64,000 bases of DNA from Myxococcaceae bacterium. Its GTDB lineage: Bacteria; Myxococcota; Myxococcia; Myxococcales; Myxococcaceae. Shown here piece after piece: positions 18,141 through 26,234 of the stretch (its first letter is position 1; every line of letters begins with the position of its first letter). Location of the stretch: assembly GCA_016793095.1 (NCBI GenBank), contig JAEUJQ010000083.1, positions 124,001 through 188,000 of the forward strand, in the 5' to 3' direction. Under the pieces are notes generated by a model. That model was not told the origin of the DNA, searched no databases, and saw only the letters and a list, made by a program, of their open reading frames with translations. Position numbers and translations under genes: made by a program.

Positions 18141-18467
18141 ATGGCGACGAGAGGGAACGTCTTCCAGCAAGGGCCGCTGGAGGTGACGTCGGTGACGACT
18201 GCCGCAGGGCAGAGGCTCATCACGCTGGCCGACGCCAGCGGGCTGGTGCAGTACGAGGTGACGCTGCCCGCCGTCGACGTGCGCGAGCTCCACCGCCAGC
18301 TCGGGGCGTGGATCGACGCCGAAGAGCAGGAGAGGGTGCGCGCGGCCGGGTCGGTCACCGCCTGGTGCATCAAGTGCGGCGGGCGGACGGAGCCGAGGTT
18401 CCGCTACGGCAACCTCTGCGACGCCTGCTCACCGACCGCGACGCCGATGCCCCGAGGTGAGGCGTGA
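18141..18467 (+). CDS. Small protein with C-terminal zinc ribbon
   Basis: 108 residues. The N-terminal 55 residues look like a beta-rich fold (VTSVTTAAGQRLITLADASG), then a helix, then a four-Cys ribbon WCIKCGG ... LCDACSP. No named family is recognised. First rightward gene of the accessory block. Confidence 0.65.
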   Translation: MATRGNVFQQGPLEVTSVTTAAGQRLITLADASGLVQYEVTLPAVDVRELHRQLGAWIDAEEQERVRAAGSVTAWCIKCGGRTEPRFRYGNLCDACSPTATPMPRGEA

Positions 18468-18469
18468 CG

Positions 18470-18862
18470 TCAGTACGTCCAGTAGTGGCGGATGGTGAAA
18501 TTGGCAGTCGCAAGGTCGAAGTCGTAGGTGATGAGCAGCGTCGGCTTCTCGCGCGTCACCGGGTCCTTCTCGACGATCGGTGTGAAGTTCTGGCGCTGGC
18601 CGAGCGACATCGCGCTGAAATGCAGCGTGACAACGTCCCCCACATTGGAGACGAAAGGAGCGCTCGCGCTCTGGTTGGCGCCGATCCGTTTGTCCTTCAT
18701 GAGCTCGACGACACCACCGTCGTTCACCTGGACTCCCACCGTGAAGAGGCTTTCGGCGTAGTCGTTCTCGACGCGCACGGCGGTCTTCGGAGGCTCTGGC
18801 GGAGGGTTGATGTTGGACAGCCCACCACATCCAACCAAGAGCATCACCGCGAGGTAGCGCAT
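18470..18862 (-). CDS. Small phage-encoded lipoprotein
   Basis: 130 residues from ATG 18862. Signal peptide MRYLAVMLLVGC ends in lipobox LVGC (Cys 12). The mature part has a Pro-rich linker (NINPPPEPPKTAVRV) and a beta-rich domain ending IRHYWTY. It points against its rightward neighbours and ends 2 bases past the previous gene. A lysogen-expressed envelope protein, for example for superinfection exclusion, is possible but unproven. Confidence 0.7.
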   Translation of the reverse strand: MRYLAVMLLVGCGGLSNINPPPEPPKTAVRVENDYAESLFTVGVQVNDGGVVELMKDKRIGANQSASAPFVSNVGDVVTLHFSAMSLGQRQNFTPIVEKDPVTREKPTLLITYDFDLATANFTIRHYWTY

Positions 18863-18898
18863 GTCGCGCACTCTGCCGTCGGCGATCGGCCCGGTCAA

Positions 18899-19441
18899 TC
18901 AGCCCTCGTCGAGCTGCTTGATGGCGTCGGAGAGCCACGCCTCCTCTTCCTGCTGGAACTCGTCGGGGACCTGGTCGGCCCTCAGCTGCGCGAGCGCCTC
19001 CTCGAGGTGGCGGCGCTTCGCCCGGGCGCCCTTCAGCGTGTCCACCTTGTCGAGGGTGGCCTGCACGCCGATGCGCGCGGCCTCGAGGAGCAGCCGGTGC
19101 CGGCGCGGAGGCTCCGTCACCTTGAGGAGCGCGGCCTGCAGCACGTTCGCGCGGCTCGCCGGGCCTCGGGCGTCGCGCAGCTTGTCGAGCGTCTCGGCGA
19201 GGAACTGGTCCTCCAGAGTTGCCTTGGCCGCGCTGCAGTCGGCGTGTCTGGCGCGCTCCCCGCGCTTCCAGAGGATGTTCACCCCGGGCTCGATGGCCTG
19301 ATGGCACGCGGGGCAGCTGCTCCTCCACCGCGACACGATGACCTGCCAGCCACCCGCCCCGCTGTTTCCGCCCCTCAGGTAGCGGACGCCGACGACCATC
19401 GCGACGACGACCAGCACGAAGCTGCCGCAGCAGGCGGCCAT
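18899..19441 (-). CDS. Membrane-anchored protein with zinc-binding motif
   Basis: 180 residues from ATG 19441; a TTG at 19609 would add 56 low-complexity residues. The N-terminus has one transmembrane helix (SFVLVVVAMVVGVRYL). Then SCPACHQAIEPGVNILWKRG ... ARHADC gives a C-x2-C-H ... H-x2-C metal site, followed by a long helical region. It lies 36 bases upstream of the lipoprotein gene and is probably cotranscribed with it. Confidence 0.6.
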   Translation of the reverse strand: MAACCGSFVLVVVAMVVGVRYLRGGNSGAGGWQVIVSRWRSSCPACHQAIEPGVNILWKRGERARHADCSAAKATLEDQFLAETLDKLRDARGPASRANVLQAALLKVTEPPRRHRLLLEAARIGVQATLDKVDTLKGARAKRRHLEEALAQLRADQVPDEFQQEEEAWLSDAIKQLDEG

Positions 19442-19620
19442 GGCGACGGTCTCGGTAGTGTCTGGCCCGCTGGCCGGCGAGACCGGCGCCGACGCGACGG
19501 TCACGCCAGCATCGTGCCCCACGCCAGCGTCGTGGTGCTTCACCCTCGGTCCCGCCACCTGTCGAGCCTCCCCTGCGCGAACTCTGCCGGTGGCCCCCTC
19601 GTCGGTCAACGGAGGCTCGC

Positions 19621-20628
19621 GTGAGCGCGCACTGGCCGAAGACCTGCAACACCTGCCGGGAGTACTTCTGGCCCGCTCAGTACGTGCGCCTGCGACTCCC
19701 GCAGAACGGAATCGGCGAGTCGCACGACCTCACGTGGCGGCTCTGTCGCTGCGGCTCCACCCTCGCTGTCGCCACCGTCGCAATCCACAACCCGAAGGAG
19801 TCCCTCCATGTCCCGCTCATTGACGAAGCTCACCACCCTCAAGGCGAAGGCCGAGACGCGCACGCTCAGCGTGGGGCCGCTCCGCTCGACGCCGGTGGGG
19901 AAGTACACCCAGGACCAGCTCGAGTCGGCCCGGCAGCTCGTGGCCGTCGAGCTGAAGCGCCTCGAGCACTCCGCGGACTCGGAGGCGCTCTCCCGCCTCG
20001 AGCAGGACCTGCAGGCCGTCGAGGAGGAGCTCGACCGCCGCTCGGTGAACCTCGGCGCAGCCTGACACCTTCAGGGCCTGAGCATCGGCCCGCGACGCCT
20101 GGCGGCCTCCCCCCGACCGCTCCAGGTGTCGTCCTCTCCGGCGGCGTGCGCACGTACCGGCCCCTCGTCGCCCTCACCCTCTGGCAGCCCTGGGCCTGGG
20201 CCATCACCGCGGGGCTCAAGCGCGTCGAGAACCGGGGCTGGCGGCCGCTCCCCGGCCTCGCGCAGCCCGGCACCGTCATCGCCATCCACGCGGCCGTGCG
20301 GCAGGCCGACTGGGAGGACGTCGCCTTCGTGCGCGAGCTCGCGGTGCGGGCGGGCAGGGGGCTCGAGGTGCCCCGCGTCTTCGTGCACGGCGCCATCACC
20401 GCGGTCGCGACGCTGGACGGCGTGGTGACGTCCAGGGACGAACTCGAGCGCGACCAGCAGCCGTGGTGGGTCGGCCCGCTGGGCTGGGTGCTGCGCGATG
20501 TGCGGCCGCTCCGGGTGCCCCTGGCGTGCCGGGGGCAGCAGGGGCTCTGGCCCGTGTCGGGCGAGCTCGTGCACCAGGTGTGGGACCAGCTCGAGCCCCG
20601 CGGGGCGCAACCGGGAGGTGCAGCGTGA
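19621..20628 (+). CDS. Cys-rich open frame of uncertain extent, running into the ASCH gene
   Basis: GTG 19621 has an excellent GGAGG 5 bases upstream. The first 65 residues look genuine, with CNTCREYFW and LCRCGSTLAV zinc-like pairs. The frame then has no stop until 20628. Its middle (about residues 65-170) is low-complexity and antisense-like because it overlaps the better gene at 19808-20065, and its last 160 residues are the ASCH domain. Either the first gene lost its stop, or an indel hides its true end near 19810. Confidence 0.35.
   Translation: MSAHWPKTCNTCREYFWPAQYVRLRLPQNGIGESHDLTWRLCRCGSTLAVATVAIHNPKESLHVPLIDEAHHPQGEGRDAHAQRGAAPLDAGGEVHPGPARVGPAARGRRAEAPRALRGLGGALPPRAGPAGRRGGARPPLGEPRRSLTPSGPEHRPATPGGLPPTAPGVVLSGGVRTYRPLVALTLWQPWAWAITAGLKRVENRGWRPLPGLAQPGTVIAIHAAVRQADWEDVAFVRELAVRAGRGLEVPRVFVHGAITAVATLDGVVTSRDELERDQQPWWVGPLGWVLRDVRPLRVPLACRGQQGLWPVSGELVHQVWDQLEPRGAQPGGAA
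19808..20065 (+). CDS. Small coiled-coil protein
   Basis: 85 residues with GGAG 8 bases before the ATG. The C-terminal half (LESARQLVAVELKRLEHS ... LEQDLQAVEEELDRR) is a clear heptad coiled-coil. No domain recognised. Third-position GC is strong in this frame, which supports it over the overlapping frame. Confidence 0.65.
   Translation: MSRSLTKLTTLKAKAETRTLSVGPLRSTPVGKYTQDQLESARQLVAVELKRLEHSADSEALSRLEQDLQAVEEELDRRSVNLGAA
20146..20628 (+). CDS. ASCH-domain protein
   Basis: 160 residues from GTG 20146. The start LVALTLWQPWAWAITAGLKRVENRGWRP is the ASCH signature: an LxQPWA motif, then KxxENR. The fold resembles the PUA domain and binds RNA or modified bases; some ASCH proteins are nucleases or amidohydrolases for modified nucleosides. 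It is common in phage accessory regions. Its stop overlaps the next start (GTGA). Confidence 0.75.
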   Translation: MRTYRPLVALTLWQPWAWAITAGLKRVENRGWRPLPGLAQPGTVIAIHAAVRQADWEDVAFVRELAVRAGRGLEVPRVFVHGAITAVATLDGVVTSRDELERDQQPWWVGPLGWVLRDVRPLRVPLACRGQQGLWPVSGELVHQVWDQLEPRGAQPGGAA

Positions 20629-21134
20629 GCGAAGCGGTGAAGACGTGGCGCGAGTGGGCGGCTGATGGCTCCATTGCCTTCTGGGACTGCGACGACAACC
20701 GTGAGGTGCTGCGGTTCGAGGAGCTGACCGAGGCCATCGAGTGGGCCGTCGACGACGAGCTCAGCCCTGGCTGCGACGTCGAGGCGGTGGTGCGCGAGAA
20801 GTTCCCCGAGGGGCTCTCGGTGTTCGGCTGGGAGCGCAAGGAGGTGACCGCGCAGTGGCTGCGCTGGGAGGCCGAGTCCCTCGCGGAGCGGTTTTCCGAG
20901 TCCTTCTGCGAAGAGTTCGGCGGCGATGACCCGCTCGTCAGCGAGGAGCAGGAGGCGGAGCTCGCGACGGCCATCGCCGCCGCGCTCGAGGGCATGCGCG
21001 AGCGCCTCGTGCCGTGGCAATGCGAGCAGGTGGCGACGGTCGACCTCTCGCTCGAGGAGCTGCTCGAGCTGCTTCGGGAGCTGTGCCCGAGCTGGTTCAC
21101 CACGGCTGACCAGAGGCCTGGAGGCGGGACATGA
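20625..21134 (+). CDS. Hypothetical acidic protein
   Basis: 169 residues from GTG 20625, with GGGAGG 6 bases upstream and a GTGA overlap with the ASCH gene. Very acidic, Trp-containing and largely helical (EAIEWAVDDELSPGCDVEAV; LATAIAAALEGMRERLV). No domain recognised. Part of a coupled run of four small rightward genes. Confidence 0.7.
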   Translation: MSEAVKTWREWAADGSIAFWDCDDNREVLRFEELTEAIEWAVDDELSPGCDVEAVVREKFPEGLSVFGWERKEVTAQWLRWEAESLAERFSESFCEEFGGDDPLVSEEQEAELATAIAAALEGMRERLVPWQCEQVATVDLSLEELLELLRELCPSWFTTADQRPGGGT

Positions 21135-21382
21135 GCGGCCGGAAGAGGTCGTCGCAGTTGCGCGTTGCCGACGGGTACGTGCGCCTCGTCGTCGACTCGC
21201 GCGGGAAGACGTTCAACGTGCGGGTCGACCACCAGACCGGCGGCCCCACGGGGTGGGCGTGGCAGGTGACGGACGAGGCGGAGATGGAGGTGCTGCTCGT
21301 CGGCGAGGCGACGACGTACGCCGAGGCGGTGCGCAGGGCGTTCCGGGCGGCCGAGCTTGCGTCGCTGGAGGACGAAGAGTGA
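21131..21382 (+). CDS. Hypothetical small protein
   Basis: 83 residues; ATG overlaps the previous stop by four bases. Predicted beta-rich N-terminal part (YVRLVVDSRGKTFNVRVDHQ) and an acidic helical C-terminus. No family recognised. Confidence 0.65.
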   Translation: MSGRKRSSQLRVADGYVRLVVDSRGKTFNVRVDHQTGGPTGWAWQVTDEAEMEVLLVGEATTYAEAVRRAFRAAELASLEDEE

Positions 21383-22044
21383 AGGCGCGCTGCGAACTGT
21401 GCGGCACGGACCTGTCGGTGCGCGCCGAGCTGCGCCCGGTGCGCCACCCACGCTCCCCCGAGCCGTACCTGAAGCGCGTGCGCAGGAAGCCGCTGCAGGC
21501 CGTCATCGTCTTCCACCTCGAGGGGCAGTGGCCGCGCTCCGAGCTCGAGCGAGCCCTCGGGAAGCACCGCAGAGCCCGCGCGAGCCCATCCGCTTCTGCC
21601 AGCCGTGCTTCAGCACGGCGAACGCTCGGTTCCTCGAGGCGCTGAGCGTGGCTGTCGTTCGGCGGCTCGAGCGAGGAGAGGTGAGCTGGGCGGAGGTCGA
21701 CGCGTGGAAAGCCCGGAACGCCGCACAGCCTCACCGACGCCTGCGGCACTCCGGCCGGGTGGTTTTCGCCGAGTTGCGGCACGTGGTCGACCACGGGCTT
21801 GCCTCCGCCGTGGCGAGGCGCTTCGTTTCGTGGCCGTCGGGCGACGAAGTGCTCGCGCTGCGTCCGTGCCACTACGTCCCAGGCAAGTGGCGCTCGCACG
21901 CCAGGGCGCGTGACGTGGCTCCGCGCGCTGAGCGAGACGGGCGGCAGGTGGCAGGGCGTCGACGCGAGCGAGCTGCTGGTGGCGCTCGATGCCTGGCTGG
22001 AGGCCGGGTGCCCGCCACGCAGGTGGAGGCGCCTGACAAAGTGA
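21379..22044 (+). pseudogene. Zinc-ribbon protein broken by two apparent frameshifts
   Basis: GTG 21379 overlaps the previous stop and opens VKARCELCGTDLSVRAELRP with good codon usage to about 21570. That frame then degrades and stops at 21645. The matching second Cys pair (REPIRFCQPCFSTANARF) and the following coding-like stretch to about 21900 lie in another frame, and VTWLRALSETGG ... RRWRRLTK up to 22044 returns to the first. One ancestral gene with two compensating indels explains this best; separate small genes with GTG starts at 21648 and 21910 are the alternative. Confidence 0.45.
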
Positions 22045-22238
22045 GCAGGGCGCTGGTCGGGTCACCCAAGTCATTGACAAGAGGGGCCGGTCGGTTCCGA
22101 TTGTCGCGCGCGTCCGTCAATGCGATACGGTCAACGGCTGAAGGTGGTCCCCCCGTCCTCTGGCACCGGGCGACCTCTTCTCCAGGCCAAATGGAAGCGC
22201 ACAGGGGACCGCGCGTTTACACACTGCACGAGGCGACC

Positions 22239-22676
22239 ATGGGCAACGCAGCTCTGAAGACACAACCACCTGAGCCGAGGCTCCCCACCGCGAACCGCGA
22301 GACACGGCAGCACGAGAAGTTGGTGCGAGAGCTCAACGCGAGGCTGCTCACCGTCTCGCGAGAAGTGCCGACCGCGCGTGGAGCTGTGCCGGTGCCGCTC
22401 GACGTGCTCATTGCCGCTTCCGGAATCGGCTACACCCTCATCGGGCTGAGCTCCCCGCATCCTCCTTCGGTGAATGTTGCTGCCACTGAGGATGGCGAGA
22501 TCATCCTTTCGATTCTGGGAGTGGACCGGAAGGTGGACGTGTGGGTTGAACGTGCAGACGGCACCTTCAGCTACATCGCAAAGGACGGCGCACGAGTGAT
22601 GGAGGGCGACCTGCGAGAGGCCGAGGCGATGAAGCTGACTGAGTGGCTCGCTGCTCGAACGGCCACCATCGGCTAG
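22239..22676 (+). CDS. Hypothetical accessory protein, possible cargo gene
   Basis: 145 residues from ATG 22239 with GAGG 6 bases upstream. A TTGACA at 22074-22079 in the 194-base gene-free stretch before it may mark its own promoter. The middle (VPLDVLIAASGIGYTLIG) and the beta-rich end (ATEDGEIILSILGVDRKVDVWVERADGTFSYI) resemble small proteins often found beside toxin-like or defence genes, but no family is firmly recognised. Its stop overlaps that of the convergent gene by 4 bases. Confidence 0.65.
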   Translation: MGNAALKTQPPEPRLPTANRETRQHEKLVRELNARLLTVSREVPTARGAVPVPLDVLIAASGIGYTLIGLSSPHPPSVNVAATEDGEIILSILGVDRKVDVWVERADGTFSYIAKDGARVMEGDLREAEAMKLTEWLAARTATIG

Positions 22677-23071
22677 GCCGGCGCGTCTACACCCACCGAC
22701 CCGCCGAACCCTACGACCTCGAAACCAGGAACTCGAATCTCGATCCTGGCCAGACCAGCAAGTCGGTCAGCTGGGCCTCTCTTGGTGCACGAGAAGATAC
22801 GGTGACCGGGGAGGTCTTCGGGTGTGTCTTCGGGATCGCGCTCGATGGTGAACTCAACAAGCGCGCTGAGCGGAAGCGAAGCGACACCCCAGTTCGGGTG
22901 ACGCCTCACCACGTCTCGAAGAGTCGTCTCCGCGCCCAAGTAGACGGAGACGCCTCTGCTGCTTTTGAAGAGCCCCGAGCCGAGCCTGTATCCTGGCGGC
23001 TCTGGCTTGATGTGGTTCTCTGTCGAGTTGAAGGCGCGGTAGACGACGTCGGGGTTGTACTCATCGAACAT
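22673..23071 (-). CDS. Hypothetical accessory protein, possible partner of the previous gene
   Basis: 132 residues from ATG 23071, with GGGAG 8 bases upstream. The order VVYRAF ... YRLGSGLFKSSRGVSVYL ... HPNWGVASLPLSALVEFTIERDP ... LPGHRIFSC resembles a widespread small protein family (SxxxFK, SV, GVA and DP motifs) often found next to proteins like the convergent neighbour. It belongs to no phage structural family. The gene lies between the accessory and structural blocks, a usual place for cargo. Confidence 0.65.
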   Translation of the reverse strand: MFDEYNPDVVYRAFNSTENHIKPEPPGYRLGSGLFKSSRGVSVYLGAETTLRDVVRRHPNWGVASLPLSALVEFTIERDPEDTPEDLPGHRIFSCTKRGPADRLAGLARIEIRVPGFEVVGFGGSVGVDAPA

Positions 23072-23286
23072 CGGAACGGCTCCCTGGCGAGAACTTGCTC
23101 GCCATCCAGGAGTCCGGTACACCCACCTCTGTCAGGAGAGGGGTCGGACTCGTTTTCGATCTCACCGGGGCGGGTGCGCCGACGCTGGCCGCCACCATCG
23201 CGCCTGCGGCGCTCGAGCTGGCCACCGGCACCTAGCCGAACGGGATGAGCCAGCCCGGCTGCTTTCGGCCGTACTCGGCCACTGCG

Positions 23287-24093
23287 TCAGCCCTCCGCGA
23301 CCGTCAGGTCACCCGTCATGATGCCGGTGCTCGTCGCCGAGCAAAGCACCATCAGCGAGAGGCACGCGCCGTCGAGCAGCTCCGCGCCGCCCATGTCGAG
23401 GAAGTTCAGCACGCCGCCAGCGTTCGCCGCGCTGATGGGAATCTGCGCGAGCCGGTGCAGCAGCGTGAACCCGAAGTTCCCCGCGGTCGCCGTCGACGGC
23501 GTGAGGGAGAACGACTGGATGCTCTGCACGCCCTTGTCCCCCGCCTGGAACGGGAAGGGAATCATCTGCGTCGCCGTCGGCGCGTTCGCCGGGTGCGTGT
23601 ACGTCGAGGTCCGCGAGCCCGTGCCGGCCTCGTTCGTGTACGTCAGGGTGAAGGTCGAGCCGGTCGCGCCATAGGCCGTGTAGACCTCGAGCCACGGCTC
23701 GACGCCGACGTAGTTGCCGCCGACAGTGGGGTAGCGCGTCAGCGCCGTCGAGTTGATGGTCTGCGACGTGGTGGTCGTCCCGGAGAGGCCGCTGTTGTGC
23801 CAGAGCCGGTCGTAGATGATGAGCTGCCCGGCCGTCGCGCCCGCCGCTGCGAGCCGCGCGAGGTACTTCTTCGCCGCTCCACCGGCCCATGCGGTGAGCG
23901 GGAATGCGCCAGTCGTCGTCCTGTCGGGGATGGCCCCGGAGCCCGTGGCAGGCGTCGCGCCCGCGCTCGGGAAGCCAGCCGCCGTCCACAGCGACGAGAA
24001 CGTGCCCGCGCCCTCGGTCGAGACGCTCGCCTTGTACCAGTTGAACCGCTGCTTACTGGCGGCGACCAGACCGTCGAGAGTCGTCAGAGCCAC
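23287..24093 (-). CDS. Phage structural or tail-associated protein
   Basis: 268 residues. N-terminal KQRFNWYKASVSTEGAGTFSS, then beta-rich Gly/Ser/Thr sequence with phage-structural composition (TLTYTNEAGTGSRTSTYTHP). It ends the leftward late series, beyond the lysis genes, together with three small genes. A virion decoration or distal tail protein is inferred from composition and position. Codon usage matches the tail genes. Confidence 0.6.
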   Translation of the reverse strand: MALTTLDGLVAASKQRFNWYKASVSTEGAGTFSSLWTAAGFPSAGATPATGSGAIPDRTTTGAFPLTAWAGGAAKKYLARLAAAGATAGQLIIYDRLWHNSGLSGTTTTSQTINSTALTRYPTVGGNYVGVEPWLEVYTAYGATGSTFTLTYTNEAGTGSRTSTYTHPANAPTATQMIPFPFQAGDKGVQSIQSFSLTPSTATAGNFGFTLLHRLAQIPISAANAGGVLNFLDMGGAELLDGACLSLMVLCSATSTGIMTGDLTVAEG

Positions 24094-24102
24094 GGTGTCA
24101 CC

Positions 24103-24300
24103 TCACTCGGTCGGGTCAGGGTCCAGCACAGCCGCAGCGCGGCGCAGCTGACGCGCCAGCACCCGGGCCTGGTCGGGCGTCAGCTCGCGCTGCACGAGCC
24201 CGACGCGCACCACCACCGCGCCGCTCGAGGTGCGCGCGTCGACGTAGACAGGTACGCCCTCGCGCGTCACCGCCACGGGCTTCGGCTTCGCGGCGGCCAT
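24103..24300 (-). CDS. Small late protein
   Basis: 65 residues; ATG overlaps the previous stop (ATGA). Short beta segment (VPVYVDARTSSGAVVVRVG) followed by a helix (TPDQARVLARQLRRAAAVL). No family recognised. Confidence 0.6.
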   Translation of the reverse strand: MAAAKPKPVAVTREGVPVYVDARTSSGAVVVRVGLVQRELTPDQARVLARQLRRAAAVLDPDPTE

Positions 24301-24530
24301 CAGAACACCTCGAAGCCGAGCCGCAAGGCCTCGGAGGCCCAGAGGTCGGACTCAGCCTGCGTGAGGTTCTCACCCACCTTCACCAGCCGGAAGCGGGGCG
24401 CGGTCCCGGCGATGCTTCGCGAGAGGTCGAGCCGCTGGAACGCATCGGCGGCCGCCGTGGGAATGTCGGCGAACTCGCCACCGACCTGCACCGTCTGCTG
24501 TCCGACTTCGCTCTCGATGACGAAGGCCAT
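24300..24530 (-). CDS. Small late protein
   Basis: 76 residues. Mixed alpha/beta sequence without known motifs (VIESEVGQQTVQVGGEFADI; ESDLWASEALRLGFEVF). Coupled to the next small gene by a 1-base overlap. Confidence 0.6.
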   Translation of the reverse strand: MAFVIESEVGQQTVQVGGEFADIPTAAADAFQRLDLSRSIAGTAPRFRLVKVGENLTQAESDLWASEALRLGFEVF

Positions 24531-24539
24531 GTCCGCTCC

Positions 24540-24944
24540 TCAGTTCAGGTAGATGATGCCGTTGGCATCCCACTGCACGGTGACGCTCTGACCGGCCGTC
24601 CACGAGATGCCGTCGATGTACGCGAGCAGCGTCGACGTGCTCTCCACCCCGGTGTGCAGGTAGAGGACGAGCGCGTTCCCCGCGGACGCGATGGTGCCGA
24701 GCGCGGTGTCAGCCGCGTCGAGAGCGCGCGCGTTCGCCGGAGAGCCCGGGGTGATGATGGACTTCGACCCGAGCGCCACCGCCGACCCGGCGCGGTTCGG
24801 CGCGCTGATGTCGTCGAGGTTGTCGTGCGCGGCGCTGTACGTGTAGCCCGACTGCACGGGCAGCACGCGGATGTCGGACGTGTCGAGGTCGATGCCGCCG
24901 TTCATCACGCCCTGCTTGCCTGACGGGTACCAAGCGCTTGCCAT
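24540..24944 (-). CDS. Probable virion-associated protein
   Basis: 134 residues. The start MASAWYPSGKQGVMNGGIDLD followed by DIRVLPVQSGYTYSAAHDNL is a pattern common in uncharacterised tail-module proteins of siphoviruses. Beta-rich. Adjacent to the lysis genes. Confidence 0.6.
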   Translation of the reverse strand: MASAWYPSGKQGVMNGGIDLDTSDIRVLPVQSGYTYSAAHDNLDDISAPNRAGSAVALGSKSIITPGSPANARALDAADTALGTIASAGNALVLYLHTGVESTSTLLAYIDGISWTAGQSVTVQWDANGIIYLN

Positions 24945-24947
24945 GTG

Positions 24948-25292
24948 TCACCTCGGGAAGAAGAGGAAGAAGCCGGCGACGAGGCCAGCCAGCAGGCCAC
25001 CGACGGTGGCCAGGGTGATGCCCAGCGGCGTGACGGCCGGCGGGGGAGGGGCCTTCGGCTGCGTGCGCCAGGCCTTCACCTCGGCGCGGAGTGCCTCGAG
25101 CTCGCGGGCGCTGCGCACGGCCGCGAGCTCGTCCAGCACCAGCGAGGGGCCGATGGCGCGGATGGCCCCGGTGGCCAGCTCCACGGTGCCGCTGCGGACC
25201 TCGAGCACGAGCCCCTCCTCGGCAGGCACGCCCCCGTCCTGAGCTCGCACCGTCCCTCCCGACAGCACGAGCATGAGGACGAGGGCGCGCAC
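24948..25292 (-). CDS. Exported protein with C-terminal membrane anchor, spanin-like layout
   Basis: 114 residues. N-terminal signal peptide (MRALVLMLVLSGGTVRA), a periplasmic helical stretch (LVLDELAAVRSARELEALRAE) with coiled-coil character, and a C-terminal transmembrane helix (LATVGGLLAGLVAGFFLFF). This topology and its place near the endolysin suggest a role in the last step of lysis. It lacks a lipobox Cys, so it is not a classical u-spanin. Confidence 0.55.
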   Translation of the reverse strand: MRALVLMLVLSGGTVRAQDGGVPAEEGLVLEVRSGTVELATGAIRAIGPSLVLDELAAVRSARELEALRAEVKAWRTQPKAPPPPAVTPLGITLATVGGLLAGLVAGFFLFFPR

Positions 25293-25296
25293 CTGG

Positions 25297-25560
25297 TCAG
25301 CCCTCGATCGGCGTGAAGTCGACGAAGAAGGCGCGGCCCGGAACGAGCTCGGGGAAGATGAGCGGGTTCGTGATGCTGAGCTGCAGCTGCCCGCTCGGCG
25401 TCCACCTTGACCACTGGCGGTTCGCCTCGTCGTCGTCGCCCCCGTAGACGGGCTGCAGCGTCACCTGCACCGTGGTGACGGGCGTCGTCCCGTCGGGGTT
25501 GGGAGTCACGCTGCTCATCTGATGCACGCCGGTGATTCGGCACTTCGCTCGGAACGCCAT
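25297..25560 (-). CDS. Small late protein
   Basis: 87 residues from ATG 25560. Beta-rich (TTVQVTLQPVYGGDDDEANRQ; AFFVDFTPIEG), as in small head or tail accessory proteins. No family recognised. Confidence 0.6.
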   Translation of the reverse strand: MAFRAKCRITGVHQMSSVTPNPDGTTPVTTVQVTLQPVYGGDDDEANRQWSRWTPSGQLQLSITNPLIFPELVPGRAFFVDFTPIEG

Positions 25561-25621
25561 GGTGCTGCTCGCTTTCGGTGCGCGGGCCAACCACGCCCAC
25601 GAAGATGGAACCACGGAACCA

Positions 25622-26227
25622 CTACGGGACCGGCGGCCCCTTCCCGGTGAAGGCGTTGCGCGCGTCGGAGAGGCTCGTCACCGCGGCGCCGGCGGCCTCG
25701 CCCTGCTGCTGCGGCGTCGGCCCGGGCGGCTTCGCGGCCACCTGCTCCTGGAGGTTGGCGCCGAAGAGGAACGCGAACGCGCTCGCCATCGACGTCTTCA
25801 GCGCACCCAGCACCACCGCGATGACGATGGGCCCGGTGAGCGGCCCCGCGAGCGCCGCGGCCGAGAAGCCCCCAGCCAGGGCCACCACGATGGGCACCGC
25901 GAACGCGATGACGGGCATGTCCAGGACGCGCATCACCGCCGCGGGCATGAAGCGCCGGAGCGGCCGCCGCAGCACCCACACGACGAAGGCCACGCCCACG
26001 CCGGCCACCATCCACCAGTCCCCGCGCGCGACCGCATCGAAGAGCTGCTGCGCCAGCTTGAGCCCCTCGTCATCGATGACGGGCTGCACCGCCTCCTGGG
26101 CGAACGCCGCGAAGCTCCAGAGGGCCACGGCGACGACCGTCAGCACCAGCACGGCGCGCGCGAGGAGCCGGTGGAGCTCCCGCTCCCTGTCCCACTGCGT
26201 CCTGACCTGCTCGATGAAGTCGCTCAT
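25622..26227 (-). CDS. Multi-spanning membrane protein, holin candidate
   Basis: 201 residues from ATG 26227, directly downstream of the endolysin gene. Hydrophobic helices lie at about 27-45 (AVLVLTVVAVALWSFAAFA), 73-87 (WWMVAGVGVAFVVWVL) and in the long stretch 100-160 (VIAFAVPIVVALAGGFSAAA). The C-terminus is soluble and Gln-rich. Position and membrane topology favour a holin or anti-holin, although it is larger than most holins. Confidence 0.55.
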   Translation of the reverse strand: MSDFIEQVRTQWDRERELHRLLARAVLVLTVVAVALWSFAAFAQEAVQPVIDDEGLKLAQQLFDAVARGDWWMVAGVGVAFVVWVLRRPLRRFMPAAVMRVLDMPVIAFAVPIVVALAGGFSAAALAGPLTGPIVIAVVLGALKTSMASAFAFLFGANLQEQVAAKPPGPTPQQQGEAAGAAVTSLSDARNAFTGKGPPVP

Positions 26228-26234
26228 GACGTCC

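Noticed and set aside
23072-23286. Small plus-strand coding stretch ending at TAG 23233-23235
   Set aside because: About 30 codons look coding-like (LTGAGAPTLAATIAPAALEL) but no start codon is in frame; at most a gene remnant. Nothing else seen in this gene-free stretch.
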